Positions 18,657 through 28,233 of a stretch of 64,000 bases of DNA are shown here, piece by piece. The DNA lies in assembly GCF_005491705.1 (NCBI RefSeq), contig NZ_CP028092.1, positions 4,154,001 through 4,218,000 of the forward strand. Reading direction: 5' to 3'. Below the pieces are notes generated by a model that saw nothing but the letters and a program-made list of their open reading frames with translations, ran no database searches and had not been told where the DNA came from. This stretch comes from Pontibacter sp. SGAir0037. Lineage in GTDB: Bacteria; Bacteroidota; Bacteroidia; Cytophagales; Hymenobacteraceae. Within the stretch, counting starts at the first letter, position 1. Each line of letters opens with the position of its first letter. Made by a program: the position numbers and the translations under genes.

Positions 18657-20036
18657 TTAGCCAAACAGGCCGGCAAACACTTCTTCTAAACGCCCGAAGG
18701 CATGTATGTTAATAGAATATTTACTGAAATCAAGTCCTTTTTTGTTGTATTTAGAAATGTAGATATCCCGGAAGCCCAGTTTCTCAGCCTCGCTTATGCG
18801 GTTCTCTACCCGGTTCACGGCCCTTACTTCTCCTCCTAAGCCAACTTCGGCAGCAAAGCAGGTAGTGCTTGGTATGGCAATATCTTCAAAAGAAGAAAGT
18901 ATAGAAGCACAAACAGCCAGATCGAGGGCGGGATCTTCCACTTTTAAGCCACCTGCTATGTTCAGGAATACGTCTTGTGCACCTAACCTGTATCCGCCAC
19001 GCTTCTCCAGTACCGCCAGCAGCATGTTCAGTCGCTTGGCATCGAAGCCTGTACTGGCTCTTTGCGGTGTGCCATAAGTAGCAGGGCTTACCAGGCTTTG
19101 TACTTCTATCAGCAGCGGTCTGTTACCTTCTAAAGTAGCGCCAATGGCAATTCCACTAAAGGCATCTTCCCGTTGCGATATCAGGATTTCAGAGGGATTG
19201 CTTACTTCGCGCAGCCCTGTTCCCAGCATTTCGTAAATTCCCAGCTCTGAGGTAGAGCCGAAGCGGTTTTTGGTAGTGCGAAGGATCCGGTAGGTCATGT
19301 GCCGATCACCTTCGAACTGCAGCACGGTATCTACCATGTGCTCCAGTATTTTAGGCCCCGCCAGGTTGCCTTCTTTGGTAATGTGCCCGATCAGGAAAAC
19401 AGGGGTTCCGCTTTCTTTGGCGAACTTAAGGAGTTCTGCCGTACACTCCCGCACCTGGCTCACACTACCTGCTCCTGCTTCGATAAACGAAGAATGAAGC
19501 GTTTGAATAGAATCTATAATAAGTACCTGCGGCCTAAGCTGTTCAATCTGCTTAAAGATATTCTGTGTGCCTGTTTCGGTTAATATAAAGCAGTCGGAGG
19601 TAGTAGCAATTAAACGTTCGGCCCGCATCTTTATCTGCTGCTCGCTCTCTTCGCCACTTACATACAACACCCGCAGCCCCTGCAAACTCAGTGCTATCTG
19701 TAGCATCAGGGTTGATTTGCCTATGCCTGGTTCACCACCGATCAGTACCATAGAACCGGCCACAATACCACCTCCTAACACACGGTTCAGTTCCTGGTCT
19801 TTGGTTTGGATGCGGTGCTGCTCCTGATAGCTGATGTCTGCTATCGGTTTGGGTTTACTGCTTACCTGCCCGGAGCTGGTGCCAACTTTCCAGGCAGTAG
19901 TGGGGGTAAGCTCCTCCCGCTGCACTACTTCCTCCACATATGTATTCCACTCTCCACAAGCAGGACATTTGCCAATCCACTTTGCCGATTGAGCGCCGCA
20001 GTTTTGGCAGAAATAGGATGTTTTTATTTTAGCCAT
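18657..20036 (-). CDS. radA: DNA repair protein RadA (RadA/Sms)
   Basis: A 459-residue RecA-like helicase that helps recombination intermediates branch and extends D-loops. The Zn finger is Cys10-x2-Cys13 and Cys24-x2-Cys27; Walker A is GGEPGIGKST at 100-109; the RadA-specific KNRFG motif lies in TTKNRFGSTSELG near 250. The C-terminal Lon-protease-like domain has AGGLKVEDPALDLAV. The length is normal. It stands between terminators and appears monocistronic. Confidence 0.97.
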   Translation of the reverse strand: MAKIKTSYFCQNCGAQSAKWIGKCPACGEWNTYVEEVVQREELTPTTAWKVGTSSGQVSSKPKPIADISYQEQHRIQTKDQELNRVLGGGIVAGSMVLIGGEPGIGKSTLMLQIALSLQGLRVLYVSGEESEQQIKMRAERLIATTSDCFILTETGTQNIFKQIEQLRPQVLIIDSIQTLHSSFIEAGAGSVSQVRECTAELLKFAKESGTPVFLIGHITKEGNLAGPKILEHMVDTVLQFEGDRHMTYRILRTTKNRFGSTSELGIYEMLGTGLREVSNPSEILISQREDAFSGIAIGATLEGNRPLLIEVQSLVSPATYGTPQRASTGFDAKRLNMLLAVLEKRGGYRLGAQDVFLNIAGGLKVEDPALDLAVCASILSSFEDIAIPSTTCFAAEVGLGGEVRAVNRVENRISEAEKLGFRDIYISKYNKKGLDFSKYSINIHAFGRLEEVFAGLFG

Positions 20037-20252
20037 ATCTAATGTAACAAACGCTAAAAGTACAAAATTCCTGCTGTAGAAGCCGGTATGCTTAGAATTT
20101 ACATAAGGCTTATGTATAATTTATGGCCTTATACAAAAAGCGAACTTGTAAAGTATGGATATATGCTTTCAATAAGGCGTGTGCTGTTGTTTCCAAACCT
20201 GGGCCGTAACAGGCACATACCAGCTTGCACTGGCTGAAAAGAGGCCTTTTAT

Positions 20253-23200
20253 TTACACCTGCTGAACACGTGGTTCGCCAGGAAACTGTTTAAAGTAAAC
20301 TCTGAAAGTTGTTCCTTTGCCTTCTTCGCTCTCTACTTCAATACGCCCTTCGTTATTTTCGATAATGCGCTTTACAATGTATAGGCCAATACCCGTACCC
20401 TCTACGTGGCTGTGCAACCGCTTGAACATGGTAAACAACTTATGCTGCTGCCCTTGTTTTATTCCAAGGCCATTATCCTGCACCTCCAGCACCACATAAT
20501 TGTTCTTCATGTAGCTATGCAACCGCACCTCAGCCTGTCGTTCCGGAGACCTGTACTTAATGGCATTCGAGACAAAGTTATACACGATACTTCGCAGGTT
20601 CTTCTTTGCATAAAGCAATCCCTTCACCTCAAAATCAGCATATATCATGGCTCCAGACTCATTAATAATGCTGTTTAAGTCGCCTTTTATATCCTGCAGT
20701 ATTTCTTCAAATATCAGAGGCTCCACGTTATCCTGCAGCTCTTTTTGCACCTTTGTTATTTCGGCCAGATCAGAAATGGTTTGCTTCAGCTTATTTATAG
20801 AATTGCCTACCATTCCTAAAATCTGTTCGTCTTCTGCCTCAAGCTTTCCTTTTAGAATATCGTGGAGCAAGGTAATCAGCCCCTCCATATTGGCAATAGG
20901 GGATTTAAGGTCGTGTGAAGCGGTATATACAAAGTTATCGAGGTCATTGTTAATCCGAATCAGCTCACGGTTCTTCTTACTCAGCTCCTCATTTATAATC
21001 TTCATGCTTTTGCGGGCTGTTACCAATTCGGTTACTTCTACCGAAAAGATCAGAACAGCCTCCACTCTGGCCTTGCTGTCCAGCAAAGGCTGATACACCA
21101 TGTTAAAGTAACCTTCTGTCAGGTTTCCGTTGCCACTCTTATCTATAGCTGCTTTAATTTCTTTTCCGATAAAGGCTTTCCCGGAGCTGAATACTTTGTC
21201 CATACGCTCAAAAAAGCCGTTCTCTCCCAACTCCGGGTGTGCCTCCCGAAAAGTTTTCCCAACCAACGTGCGCTCTCCATAGAGCTTGCTGTAAGGCGGG
21301 TTTACCAGTACATATTGCTGATCCGGCGCGCGCACCAGGGCCACCAGGGCGGGCACTTCTAAAAAGAGCTTCTGCAGCAGCTCTGCATTTCTTTTTACTT
21401 TAGCTTCTGCCTCTTTTATTTCTGTAATATCAATTATCGAACAAATGTGCCCCATAAACTCCCCCTCTGCACCCAAGCGAGGCGTGCCCGTACTTACGAT
21501 CCAACGGTACTTCCCATCGTGGCGCCGCATCCTGAATTCTGCCCTGAAGCTGGCGGCTTCCTCTATGGCTTTTTCGTAGATTCCTTCAACATAAGCTATA
21601 TCCTGTTCTTTAACCATACTGCTCCAGCCACTGTTAAGCACCTGCTCAAATGATATTCCGGTAAAGTCGAGCCATTGTTTGTTTACATAGATGCACTGGC
21701 GCCATTCATCAAAAATGCCGATCATCACAGGCGCATTATCAGCCATTGTTCTAAAACGGGCCTCGCTTTCAACAATAGCCTGCTGTGCCCGCTTCTCATC
21801 TGTGATATCGCGTACTTCTATAATGGTGTATTTAGGTTCTCCGTTTTCGATAATGGGCCTTGCGGCACAGGTCACATTAAAGAAGGTGCCATCCTTTTTT
21901 ATAAAAACATCTTCATGCGCCCGAATATCATTATTGCTGGGCAGTGCCCTGTCCAGGGGGCAAGTTTCGATAGGATAATGGGTGCCATCGGGGTGGGCAT
22001 AGTGGATCATGTAGTGGAGCGGCTTTTTCCTGATCTCCTCAAACTGATAACCAGTCATTTCTTCCGCAGCAGGATTCATAAATGTGCAGTAGCCATTCCG
22101 GTCCATTATAAACAAGGCGCTGGTTGCATTGTCTGTAATGGTTTGTTTTAAATGGTTAGAGCGCCGTGTGTTGGAAAGAGACCATACTATAAAGAACATC
22201 AGGAAACTCATAATACTGCCCCCCGACAAAATAAAGTAAGGCAGGCCGGCATCGACAGACATACCATATCCAGGTTTTGCAGAAATATAAATGCGCCAGG
22301 TATGGCTCCCGATGTTTAGACTGCTTAACTTACTATACGGCCGCTCTTTCTCCGCATGGTAATGCAAGGTAGAATCTGTGCTAAACAGAATGGACTCTTT
22401 GCTGAGGCTGGTGCCGTCATATACCTCTAAGTCCACATCGTTAAACTCATCTCCCAAAATGTTGGTCATGAGGTCCTTTGTGCGGAAAGGGCTGTACACG
22501 TAACCTTTTATAAGTTGCTGGCGGTCCTGAATTGACTCCGGATCGGCATTATCTTTATAGATAGGAAGATAGATTAGAAAACCAGATTGCTCATCGGCTC
22601 CGGTTTCCTGCACCAAGCGCACTTTACCCGACATGGCCGGCTGTTTTGTATCACGTGCTATCTGCATAGCCGACCTTCTGATAGGTTCGCTGAACATATC
22701 ATAGCCAAATGCCCGCAGGTTGCGCCCATTAAAAGGTTCTATAAAAATGATTGAGGTATATACCTGCCGCTTCCCCTCCGGGTGCACTTTATAATCCTGA
22801 AAACCTTCCTTCCGGATGGTTTGCGTGTGCCCCTCCAGTTCATCCGGCTGAATGACATGCGTATACCCCACGCCCTGAATGCCGGGATAGTTTTCTTCAA
22901 GGTTTAACGTTGTATAGTAAGTGTGCCAGGGCCCTCTTTCTACTGTATCGGAAGCAATGAATAGTGCTTTAGCACCAATCAGAATTTGCACATAATCTCT
23001 CATCCGAAGCCCAATTGCCTCGGTTGCCTGCGCCGCCTTCATGTTAAACATCCGCTCACTACGCTCTTCAGCCCTGTGCTTGGTTTCTGTATAAACAAAG
23101 AGCGTCAGGATGAATAAAAGCAGGAAGGAAATAATGGCAATACTATATTCTCTTATGAAAGAAGCCAGTCTGGCAAATATCATGGGCTGCTGTTTATAAC

Positions 23201-23255
23201 CGGAAAAACCAGGGTTCTTCTTTTCAAATGACATGGGCGAATCTTTTTCCGGCAA
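20253..23255 (-). CDS. CHASE-domain sensor histidine kinase with three PAS domains
   Basis: A 1000-residue membrane kinase. Order: cytoplasmic start, membrane helix at about 33-55, periplasmic CHASE domain (about 70-325; YPGIQGVGYTHVI is typical), second helix near 335-358, three PAS domains (about 370-490, 500-620 and 630-745), then a dimerisation/His box YTASHDLKSPIANMEG near 780 and an ATPase domain with NFVSNAIKYR, LEVQDNGLGI and GTGIGLYIVKRI. The CHASE domain senses small extracellular ligands. There is no receiver domain and no response regulator next door, so its partner must be elsewhere. The first possible ATG is 23255; one at 23234 is also in frame. Confidence 0.93.
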   Translation of the reverse strand: MPEKDSPMSFEKKNPGFSGYKQQPMIFARLASFIREYSIAIISFLLLFILTLFVYTETKHRAEERSERMFNMKAAQATEAIGLRMRDYVQILIGAKALFIASDTVERGPWHTYYTTLNLEENYPGIQGVGYTHVIQPDELEGHTQTIRKEGFQDYKVHPEGKRQVYTSIIFIEPFNGRNLRAFGYDMFSEPIRRSAMQIARDTKQPAMSGKVRLVQETGADEQSGFLIYLPIYKDNADPESIQDRQQLIKGYVYSPFRTKDLMTNILGDEFNDVDLEVYDGTSLSKESILFSTDSTLHYHAEKERPYSKLSSLNIGSHTWRIYISAKPGYGMSVDAGLPYFILSGGSIMSFLMFFIVWSLSNTRRSNHLKQTITDNATSALFIMDRNGYCTFMNPAAEEMTGYQFEEIRKKPLHYMIHYAHPDGTHYPIETCPLDRALPSNNDIRAHEDVFIKKDGTFFNVTCAARPIIENGEPKYTIIEVRDITDEKRAQQAIVESEARFRTMADNAPVMIGIFDEWRQCIYVNKQWLDFTGISFEQVLNSGWSSMVKEQDIAYVEGIYEKAIEEAASFRAEFRMRRHDGKYRWIVSTGTPRLGAEGEFMGHICSIIDITEIKEAEAKVKRNAELLQKLFLEVPALVALVRAPDQQYVLVNPPYSKLYGERTLVGKTFREAHPELGENGFFERMDKVFSSGKAFIGKEIKAAIDKSGNGNLTEGYFNMVYQPLLDSKARVEAVLIFSVEVTELVTARKSMKIINEELSKKNRELIRINNDLDNFVYTASHDLKSPIANMEGLITLLHDILKGKLEAEDEQILGMVGNSINKLKQTISDLAEITKVQKELQDNVEPLIFEEILQDIKGDLNSIINESGAMIYADFEVKGLLYAKKNLRSIVYNFVSNAIKYRSPERQAEVRLHSYMKNNYVVLEVQDNGLGIKQGQQHKLFTMFKRLHSHVEGTGIGLYIVKRIIENNEGRIEVESEEGKGTTFRVYFKQFPGEPRVQQV

Positions 23256-23491
23256 GTTTGTTTTCTGTTTTCAAAAATAACAAAATACTAAGATAAGCCA
23301 AGTCTTTTAGCTTCTTCAGTCAGTTATAATTTGTTATGGCAAACTATCTTAACCTGCCGGTGTATTAACGAAAGTTATCCTAAAAGCGGATAAAATGATG
23401 AAACAGAACCGCATTTGCTTCATTTTTTAACTGCTTTTCCGAATATCCTGCATGACAACATTATTTTGAAGAAACTGGCTGTTTTAGGTAA

Positions 23492-23527
23492 TTTGCACTG
23501 AAAAGTGAGATTACCCTGTTACCTTTG
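23492..23527 (+). promoter_or_regulatory. Candidate Bacteroidota promoter before the 239-residue membrane gene
   Basis: TTTG at 23492-23495 and TACCTTTG at 23520-23527 match the -33 and -7 elements, although the 24-nt spacer is longer than usual. The ATG is 15 bp after the -7 box. Confidence 0.35.
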
Positions 23528-23542
23528 CAATAAAAAAATACC

Positions 23543-24262
23543 ATGCTGGATATAGCAAAAAGCCTGTTACTTTCATTTTTTGTTGTTGCTGTTTTGCTTC
23601 CTGTAATACGGTTTGCATTGCGCAGGATGTCGCCTGCCCGTACCAGCACTGCCTTTACGGAGGAGCAGTTGAGTTACTTTCAGAGACAGGAATGGAAGCT
23701 GACGTTTGCTTACTACTTCTTCACCTGTATACTGGCCGTTTTTAGCGCCGGAGCCTTATCGCTTGTCTCCAGTATGGTAAATATAACGCGGGAGGCTATG
23801 CATATTCTTACACCCAACTTTAGCGCCTTATTTGCTCCGGGCTTACTACTAGGCTTAACAATGGCCCTTATTCCTTTACGCCTGATTCAGGGCACCATAC
23901 TTGCCCAGGACTATGATCTTTATAAGAGTTATCTGGTACACCAGGAGGGGCATGGCTCGGTAAAGTTTTACAGGGTTTTATTACTGGCCTTGTTGCTGCT
24001 TTCGGCGGTAGCTGCCTGGTTTTCGCTTCGCTGGCACGTGTATGTAACTGATGAGCAGGTGCAGGTAACAAATCTGCTAAACGAAACCCGGGTCTACAAC
24101 CTGGAGCACGATGTAACGAGCATTCATTATTTAGGAGCAGAAGGGGAGTACCTGATCAGCTTTAACGATAATACGGCAATAAACACAACTTACCTGAAGC
24201 CAGTACAGTTAGAAATGATTGCCCTGATCTCACAGCAATCGGGCAAACGAGTAATCAGGTAG
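23543..24262 (+). CDS. Membrane protein of unknown function
   Basis: A 239-residue protein with about four hydrophobic helices (roughly 5-27, 50-75, 90-115 and 142-163) and a C-terminal soluble part of about 75 residues rich in beta-type segments (VYVTDEQVQVTNLLNETRVY). The tail resembles the pleckstrin-like bPH module often found on membrane proteins, but I cannot confirm this. It lies between a divergent histidine kinase and fumC, with its own promoter-like box. Confidence 0.65.
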   Translation: MLDIAKSLLLSFFVVAVLLPVIRFALRRMSPARTSTAFTEEQLSYFQRQEWKLTFAYYFFTCILAVFSAGALSLVSSMVNITREAMHILTPNFSALFAPGLLLGLTMALIPLRLIQGTILAQDYDLYKSYLVHQEGHGSVKFYRVLLLALLLLSAVAAWFSLRWHVYVTDEQVQVTNLLNETRVYNLEHDVTSIHYLGAEGEYLISFNDNTAINTTYLKPVQLEMIALISQQSGKRVIR

Positions 24263-24287
24263 TTAAAAACTGTATAAAATATTTTTT

Positions 24288-24295
24288 TAGCTTTG
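24288..24295 (+). promoter_or_regulatory. Bacteroidota-type -7 element before fumC
   Basis: TAGCTTTG matches TAnnTTTG and lies 38 bp before the fumC ATG. No good -33 TTTG is seen. Confidence 0.4.
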
Positions 24296-24333
24296 CCTTA
24301 GATGATTATCCTTAAAACTAAAGATAAAATTAC

Positions 24334-25731
24334 ATGCAAGTTCGCGTAGAAAAAGACACCATGGGCCCTATTGAGGTGCCTGCAGACAAATACTGGGGCG
24401 CGCAGACACAGCGTTCAAAAGAAAACTTTACGATCGGCGGCCAGACCATGCCGAAAGAAGTGATCGAAGCTTTTGCCATTCTGAAAAAATCTGCTGCATT
24501 TGCCAATGCTGAACTAGGCGTTTTAGCGCAGGATAAAGCGGAGATAATTGGTAAAGTTTGTGATGAAATTCTGGAAGGTAAGCTGGACGACCAGTTTCCG
24601 CTGGTAGTATGGCAAACAGGATCGGGTACGCAATCGAACATGAACGTGAACGAAGTGGTAGCTAACCGTGCACACGTGCTGCTAGGGGGCGATCTGATGG
24701 ATGAAAAAAAGAAGATTCACCCGAACGACGATGTAAACAAGTCGCAGTCTTCTAACGATACTTTTCCGACAGCTATGCACATTGCCGCCTATAAAAAGGT
24801 GGTAGAGCACACGCTGCCAATGGTAAAAAAGCTGCGCGATACATTGCAAAGCAAGTCTGAACAGTTTATGGATGTAGTGAAAATCGGCCGTACACACCTG
24901 ATGGACGCTACACCACTTACATTAGGCCAGGAACTCTCATCTTATGTGAAGCAGCTGGAATACGGTTATAAAGCGCTGGAAAACACGCTGGATCACCTGA
25001 AAGATCTGGCGTTGGGAGGTTCAGCTGTAGGTACTGGTCTGAACACCCCACAAGGTTATGCCGAGCTGGTTGCTGATAAAATCTCTCAGTATGCTGGGCA
25101 TGAATTCCGTACGGCTCCAAATAAATTTGAAGCGCTTGCCGCACACGATGCCATTGTAGAAACTTCCGGTGCCCTGAAGCAGCTGGCAGTTAGCCTGATG
25201 AAGATTGCCAACGATATTCGCCTGCTGGCCTCGGGTCCGCGTACAGGTATTGGTGAAATCACTATTCCGGAGAATGAGCCGGGTTCTTCTATTATGCCAG
25301 GTAAAGTAAACCCTACACAAGCCGAGGCCATGACTATGGTATGCGCTCAGGTAATCGGTAACGATGTGGCTATCTCGGTTGGTGGCATGAACGGGCATTT
25401 CCAACTGAATGTGTTTAAGCCGGTAATGATCTATAACCTGCTGATGAGCGCTCAATTAATTGCTGATGCCTGCGATTCTTTTGACAAGCACTGCGCCGTA
25501 GGTATAGAGCCAAACAGAGAGCGCATAACTTATAACCTGGAGAACTCGCTGATGCTGGTAACAGCACTTAACCCGCACATCGGTTACGACAATGCAGCTA
25601 AAATTGCCAAGAAAGCCCATAAAGAAGGTACTACGCTTCGCCAGGCTGCTATCGAACTCGGGTTACTTACTAACGAGCAATTCGATGAGTGGGTAAAACC
25701 AGAGGACATGATCGGTAGCTTGAAGAAATAG
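24334..25731 (+). CDS. fumC: Class II fumarate hydratase
   Basis: A 465-residue, iron-free fumarase that interconverts fumarate and L-malate in the TCA cycle. It has the superfamily signature [13 protein letters not shown] near 317-329 and the active-site region [14 protein letters not shown] near 97-110; [15 protein letters not shown] holds further binding residues. Length is normal. A long terminator closes the gene. Confidence 0.97.
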   Translation: MQVRVEKDTMGPIEVPADKYWGAQTQRSKENFTIGGQTMPKEVIEAFAILKKSAAFANAELGVLAQDKAEIIGKVCDEILEGKLDDQFPLVVWQTGSGTQSNMNVNEVVANRAHVLLGGDLMDEKKKIHPNDDVNKSQSSNDTFPTAMHIAAYKKVVEHTLPMVKKLRDTLQSKSEQFMDVVKIGRTHLMDATPLTLGQELSSYVKQLEYGYKALENTLDHLKDLALGGSAVGTGLNTPQGYAELVADKISQYAGHEFRTAPNKFEALAAHDAIVETSGALKQLAVSLMKIANDIRLLASGPRTGIGEITIPENEPGSSIMPGKVNPTQAEAMTMVCAQVIGNDVAISVGGMNGHFQLNVFKPVMIYNLLMSAQLIADACDSFDKHCAVGIEPNRERITYNLENSLMLVTALNPHIGYDNAAKIAKKAHKEGTTLRQAAIELGLLTNEQFDEWVKPEDMIGSLKK

Positions 25732-25750
25732 AGCTTAAATAGCTTATCTT

Positions 25751-25798
25751 TCTAAACAAGAAAAGCAGCCCTCGAATGGGCTGCTTTTCTTGTTTAGA
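25751..25798 (+). terminator. Terminator after fumC
   Basis: A perfect 21-bp stem (25751-25771 with 25778-25798) with loop TCGAAT and an internal T-run in the 3' arm. It is among the longest stems in the window. Confidence 0.9.
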
Positions 25799-25950
25799 AG
25801 CTACATTTCTTTCTTATTACAACATTTGGGTTGCAGCCACCTTTCTTTTAAAAAACTGTACCCTTATCCGATTGCAATTAAATGCATCTGTCATAAAACT
25901 ATAAAAGACAGTACAATACGACAGCTTATATAGGCATGATCTTATTTTGT

Positions 25951-26061
25951 TTACAAACGCTTGAATAGCCAAAAGACCATTTTTCCTTTTACTTCTGAAA
26001 TCATTCCTTTCACCCGCTCTTTCTGCAGCTTCACATGCTTATCAGGTTTTGTACCAGCCAT
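25951..26061 (-). CDS. Possible 36-residue basic small protein
   Basis: In the 460-bp gap between fumC and the next lipoprotein gene, the minus strand reads MAGTKPDKHVKLQKERVKGM and then a short basic/hydrophobic tail ending in WLFKRL before TAA. The composition (many Lys, an amphipathic C-terminus) is protein-like, but it is very short, has no recognised relative and no clear ribosome-binding site. It could be chance. The rest of this gap holds only the fumC terminator. Confidence 0.3.
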   Translation of the reverse strand: MAGTKPDKHVKLQKERVKGMISEVKGKMVFWLFKRL

Positions 26062-26193
26062 TTATTCTGACAAGCGTACAAGTGTTATATAACTATTTTT
26101 CAAAGTTATTCTAAACACCTTACTTCAAATTTCCCCCATCTAAACAGTACAATATTATCAATTCATATACTACCCTTTACATCCACTTTTAAT

Positions 26194-27213
26194 ATGAAAA
26201 CATTTACTACCAAAGCAGTATTCGCAACTGCTTTCACAGGACTAGGTTTATTCGGTTGTACCAAAGAAACAGAAGTTGTAGAGCCCAACACGGCTCCCTT
26301 AACGTATGAGCAGGAAAATAAACTTGTTGGCTACGACCCCACCACTTGCAACCTAATACAATCGTTTGGAGCAGAAGTTTTTCCATTAGCAGTAAACAAA
26401 ATAGAAGAAGACGGTGCAGCCTTTTTGGTGAAAGCACAAAAGAGAGGCAGCAATGGTAAGTATTTGGCAGAGACCCAGGCCGTACTACTGGATCCGTTTA
26501 CACCTGCTTCTGATCTGGTAAATATGATGGAAGCGCACATGCTGGGAATCGAAGGTTTGCTGACTGTGGCAGATAACTCAGGAGCAGCGGCTAACCAGGC
26601 AGGGGGCCGACTGATATTTGATTTTTCTCCTGTTGGTTCTGTTACGATGAAGACCATTCTTGTAGCAGACATCGACGAAGAAGATGCAGGTTCTAAAGTA
26701 GAGCTTTTCAGCAGCACCGGCCAATTACTCGATAAGCAAGAGCTTATAATTACAGAAGACAAAGGAGCGGGATTTATTTCTTTTGATAATGTACCCGGCG
26801 TTGCTAAAATGGTTGTTACATTTGGTGATGAGCGTAAAAATATCGGTTCAGGAGCTGTAGCTCGTATCCAGATGTGTGCCGAAGGCCAGGGCCGCTACGA
26901 TGAAGTATGCTATGCTCCTGTTCAGTCGGCATGGCTGCAGTATACCGGCGATAAACTAGCCAACATAGAGGTTATTGCTAAAAGCGTAAACAGTTCTAAA
27001 ATGCTGTTCTCAGCAAAAGGAGTGAAGCCCGGTACTATGTTTAAGGTAGCAGACAGCGGTGGTTTAAGAGATGAGTTAGTTATCAGAACACAAAGAAAAG
27101 AAGAGCAGCATATACCAACTGCATGTAGTGCACCTACGTCTATTCAAAAGCAATACGGTTCTTTTACTATAGTAGAGGCCAGGTCTACCGATTACCCGAT
27201 ACTCCTTCAGTAG
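26194..27213 (+). CDS. Secreted lipoprotein of unknown function
   Basis: A 339-residue protein with a lipoprotein signal peptide: MKTFTTKAVFATAF, then lipobox GLFGC with Cys at about residue 22. The mature part is mostly beta-type sequence with an internal section (TMKTILVADIDEEDAGSKVE) resembling a beta-sandwich domain that binds surfaces, but no family is recognised. It is probably anchored in the outer membrane facing out or the periplasm. Its own terminator follows, so it is monocistronic. Confidence 0.75.
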   Translation: MKTFTTKAVFATAFTGLGLFGCTKETEVVEPNTAPLTYEQENKLVGYDPTTCNLIQSFGAEVFPLAVNKIEEDGAAFLVKAQKRGSNGKYLAETQAVLLDPFTPASDLVNMMEAHMLGIEGLLTVADNSGAAANQAGGRLIFDFSPVGSVTMKTILVADIDEEDAGSKVELFSSTGQLLDKQELIITEDKGAGFISFDNVPGVAKMVVTFGDERKNIGSGAVARIQMCAEGQGRYDEVCYAPVQSAWLQYTGDKLANIEVIAKSVNSSKMLFSAKGVKPGTMFKVADSGGLRDELVIRTQRKEEQHIPTACSAPTSIQKQYGSFTIVEARSTDYPILLQ

Positions 27214-27231
27214 AAGCTACACCTATCAATA

Positions 27232-27279
27232 AAAACAAAAGCCGGGATGGAACAGCACTTCTTCCCGGCTTTTGTTTTG
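27232..27279 (+). terminator. Terminator after the 339-residue lipoprotein gene
   Basis: AAAACAAAAGCCGGGA (27232-27247) pairs with TCCCGGCTTTTGTTTT (27263-27278), with the T-rich end in the 3' arm. Confidence 0.88.
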
Positions 27280-27420
27280 CCTGCAGTTCTGCAATTCAAT
27301 AAGCAATTTGCTTCACCTGCTGCATCCGCCACATCGTCAGCTAAAACTCTTTTGGTTTAGTATTTGTTTATACAAGTATACGTATAGCAACAAACGGCAC
27401 CATTAAAACCAGAATTAAAC

Positions 27421-27816
27421 ATGAAAATAGCGAAAGATCCATCAGACTATAATCAACTTACAAGAGACGAAGAGAGAATAATTGTTTATAAAGGTACTGA
27501 GTACCCGGGCACAGGCGAGTATAATAATTTTAAAGCAGAAGGTCTGTACCTGTGCAAACGCTGTAATGCTCCACTTTACAAGTCTCAGGATAAATTTGAA
27601 TCGCATTGCGGCTGGCCAAGCTTCGACGATGAAATTGAAGGAGCTGTAAAACGGGTGCCTGATGCCGATGGCAGACGTACAGAAATTGTATGTGCCAACT
27701 GCGGTGGGCATTTAGGCCATGTATTTGAAGGAGAATACCTGACACCCAAGAACACCCGGCACTGCGTAAATTCCCTCTCGATGACGTTTGTACCTGTAGA
27801 GGAACTAGAGAAATAA
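27421..27816 (+). CDS. msrB: Peptide-methionine (R)-S-oxide reductase MsrB
   Basis: A 131-residue enzyme that reduces the R epimer of methionine sulfoxide. It has the structural Zn pairs Cys45-x2-Cys48 and Cys91-x2-Cys94, the substrate region [18 protein letters not shown] and the catalytic Cys115 in TRHCVNS. Cys63 (in ESHCGWPSF) is well placed to be a resolving Cys. It stands before a terminator and a second, divergent MsrB copy, with msrA 1.5 kb downstream. Confidence 0.95.
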   Translation: MKIAKDPSDYNQLTRDEERIIVYKGTEYPGTGEYNNFKAEGLYLCKRCNAPLYKSQDKFESHCGWPSFDDEIEGAVKRVPDADGRRTEIVCANCGGHLGHVFEGEYLTPKNTRHCVNSLSMTFVPVEELEK

Positions 27817-27824
27817 TAATACGA

Positions 27825-27855
27825 GAGGCAGATGTTACTCCATCTGCCTTTTTTA
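27825..27855 (+). terminator. Terminator between the two msrB-type genes
   Basis: AGGCAGATG (27826-27834) and CATCTGCCT (27841-27849) flank TTACTC, followed by a T-run. Because it lies upstream of 27889, it argues against the in-frame ATG at 27832 as start of the next gene. Confidence 0.82.
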
Positions 27856-27888
27856 CTGCTATACAATTTGTATCTTAAAACAGTAAGT

Positions 27889-28233
27889 ATGGTCCGAAAC
27901 CAGAAAATTGAGCCGGTTAAGCAGGAAACAGAGCAAATCTTTTATTGCTCTAACTGCGGTACTGCTTTATTCGAATCGGAAAAAAAGTTTGATGTTGGCT
28001 CGGGCTTTCCCAGCTTTTGGGGGCATATAGGACACAACGTGCGCCAGAACCCGCTCGATACCTATGGCAGGCATCGGATTCAGTTACTTTGCAATACCTG
28101 TAAACAGCACCTGGGCCATCTGTTCGACGATAACAGAACACCTACTAATGTCAGGTATTGTATAAATGCCGATGCCCTCTCTGCTGCCCAGACTCCTATG
28201 CAGCCGGACCTATCGAAGACTAATAGAAGATGA
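27889..28233 (+). CDS. Divergent MsrB-type methionine sulfoxide reductase
   Basis: A 114-residue MsrB paralogue. It keeps both Zn pairs (Cys20-x2-Cys23 in YCSNCG and Cys68-x2-Cys71 in LCNTCK), FPSFWG and GHLFDD, and the catalytic Cys91 in VRYCINADAL. It lacks a Cys in the position of the resolving Cys of its neighbour (here SGFPSF), so recycling may use another thiol. I chose the ATG at 27889 because a terminator sits inside the longer form from 27832. Its 3' end overlaps the convergent gene by 24 bp. Confidence 0.85.
   Translation: MVRNQKIEPVKQETEQIFYCSNCGTALFESEKKFDVGSGFPSFWGHIGHNVRQNPLDTYGRHRIQLLCNTCKQHLGHLFDDNRTPTNVRYCINADALSAAQTPMQPDLSKTNRR

Noticed and set aside
24917..25455. Antisense open frames inside fumC
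   Set aside because: They are mirror frames of a well-conserved enzyme and show no motifs.
27832..27888. Upstream extension of the second msrB-type gene
   Set aside because: It overlaps a rho-independent terminator; the ATG at 27889 gives the normal family start.
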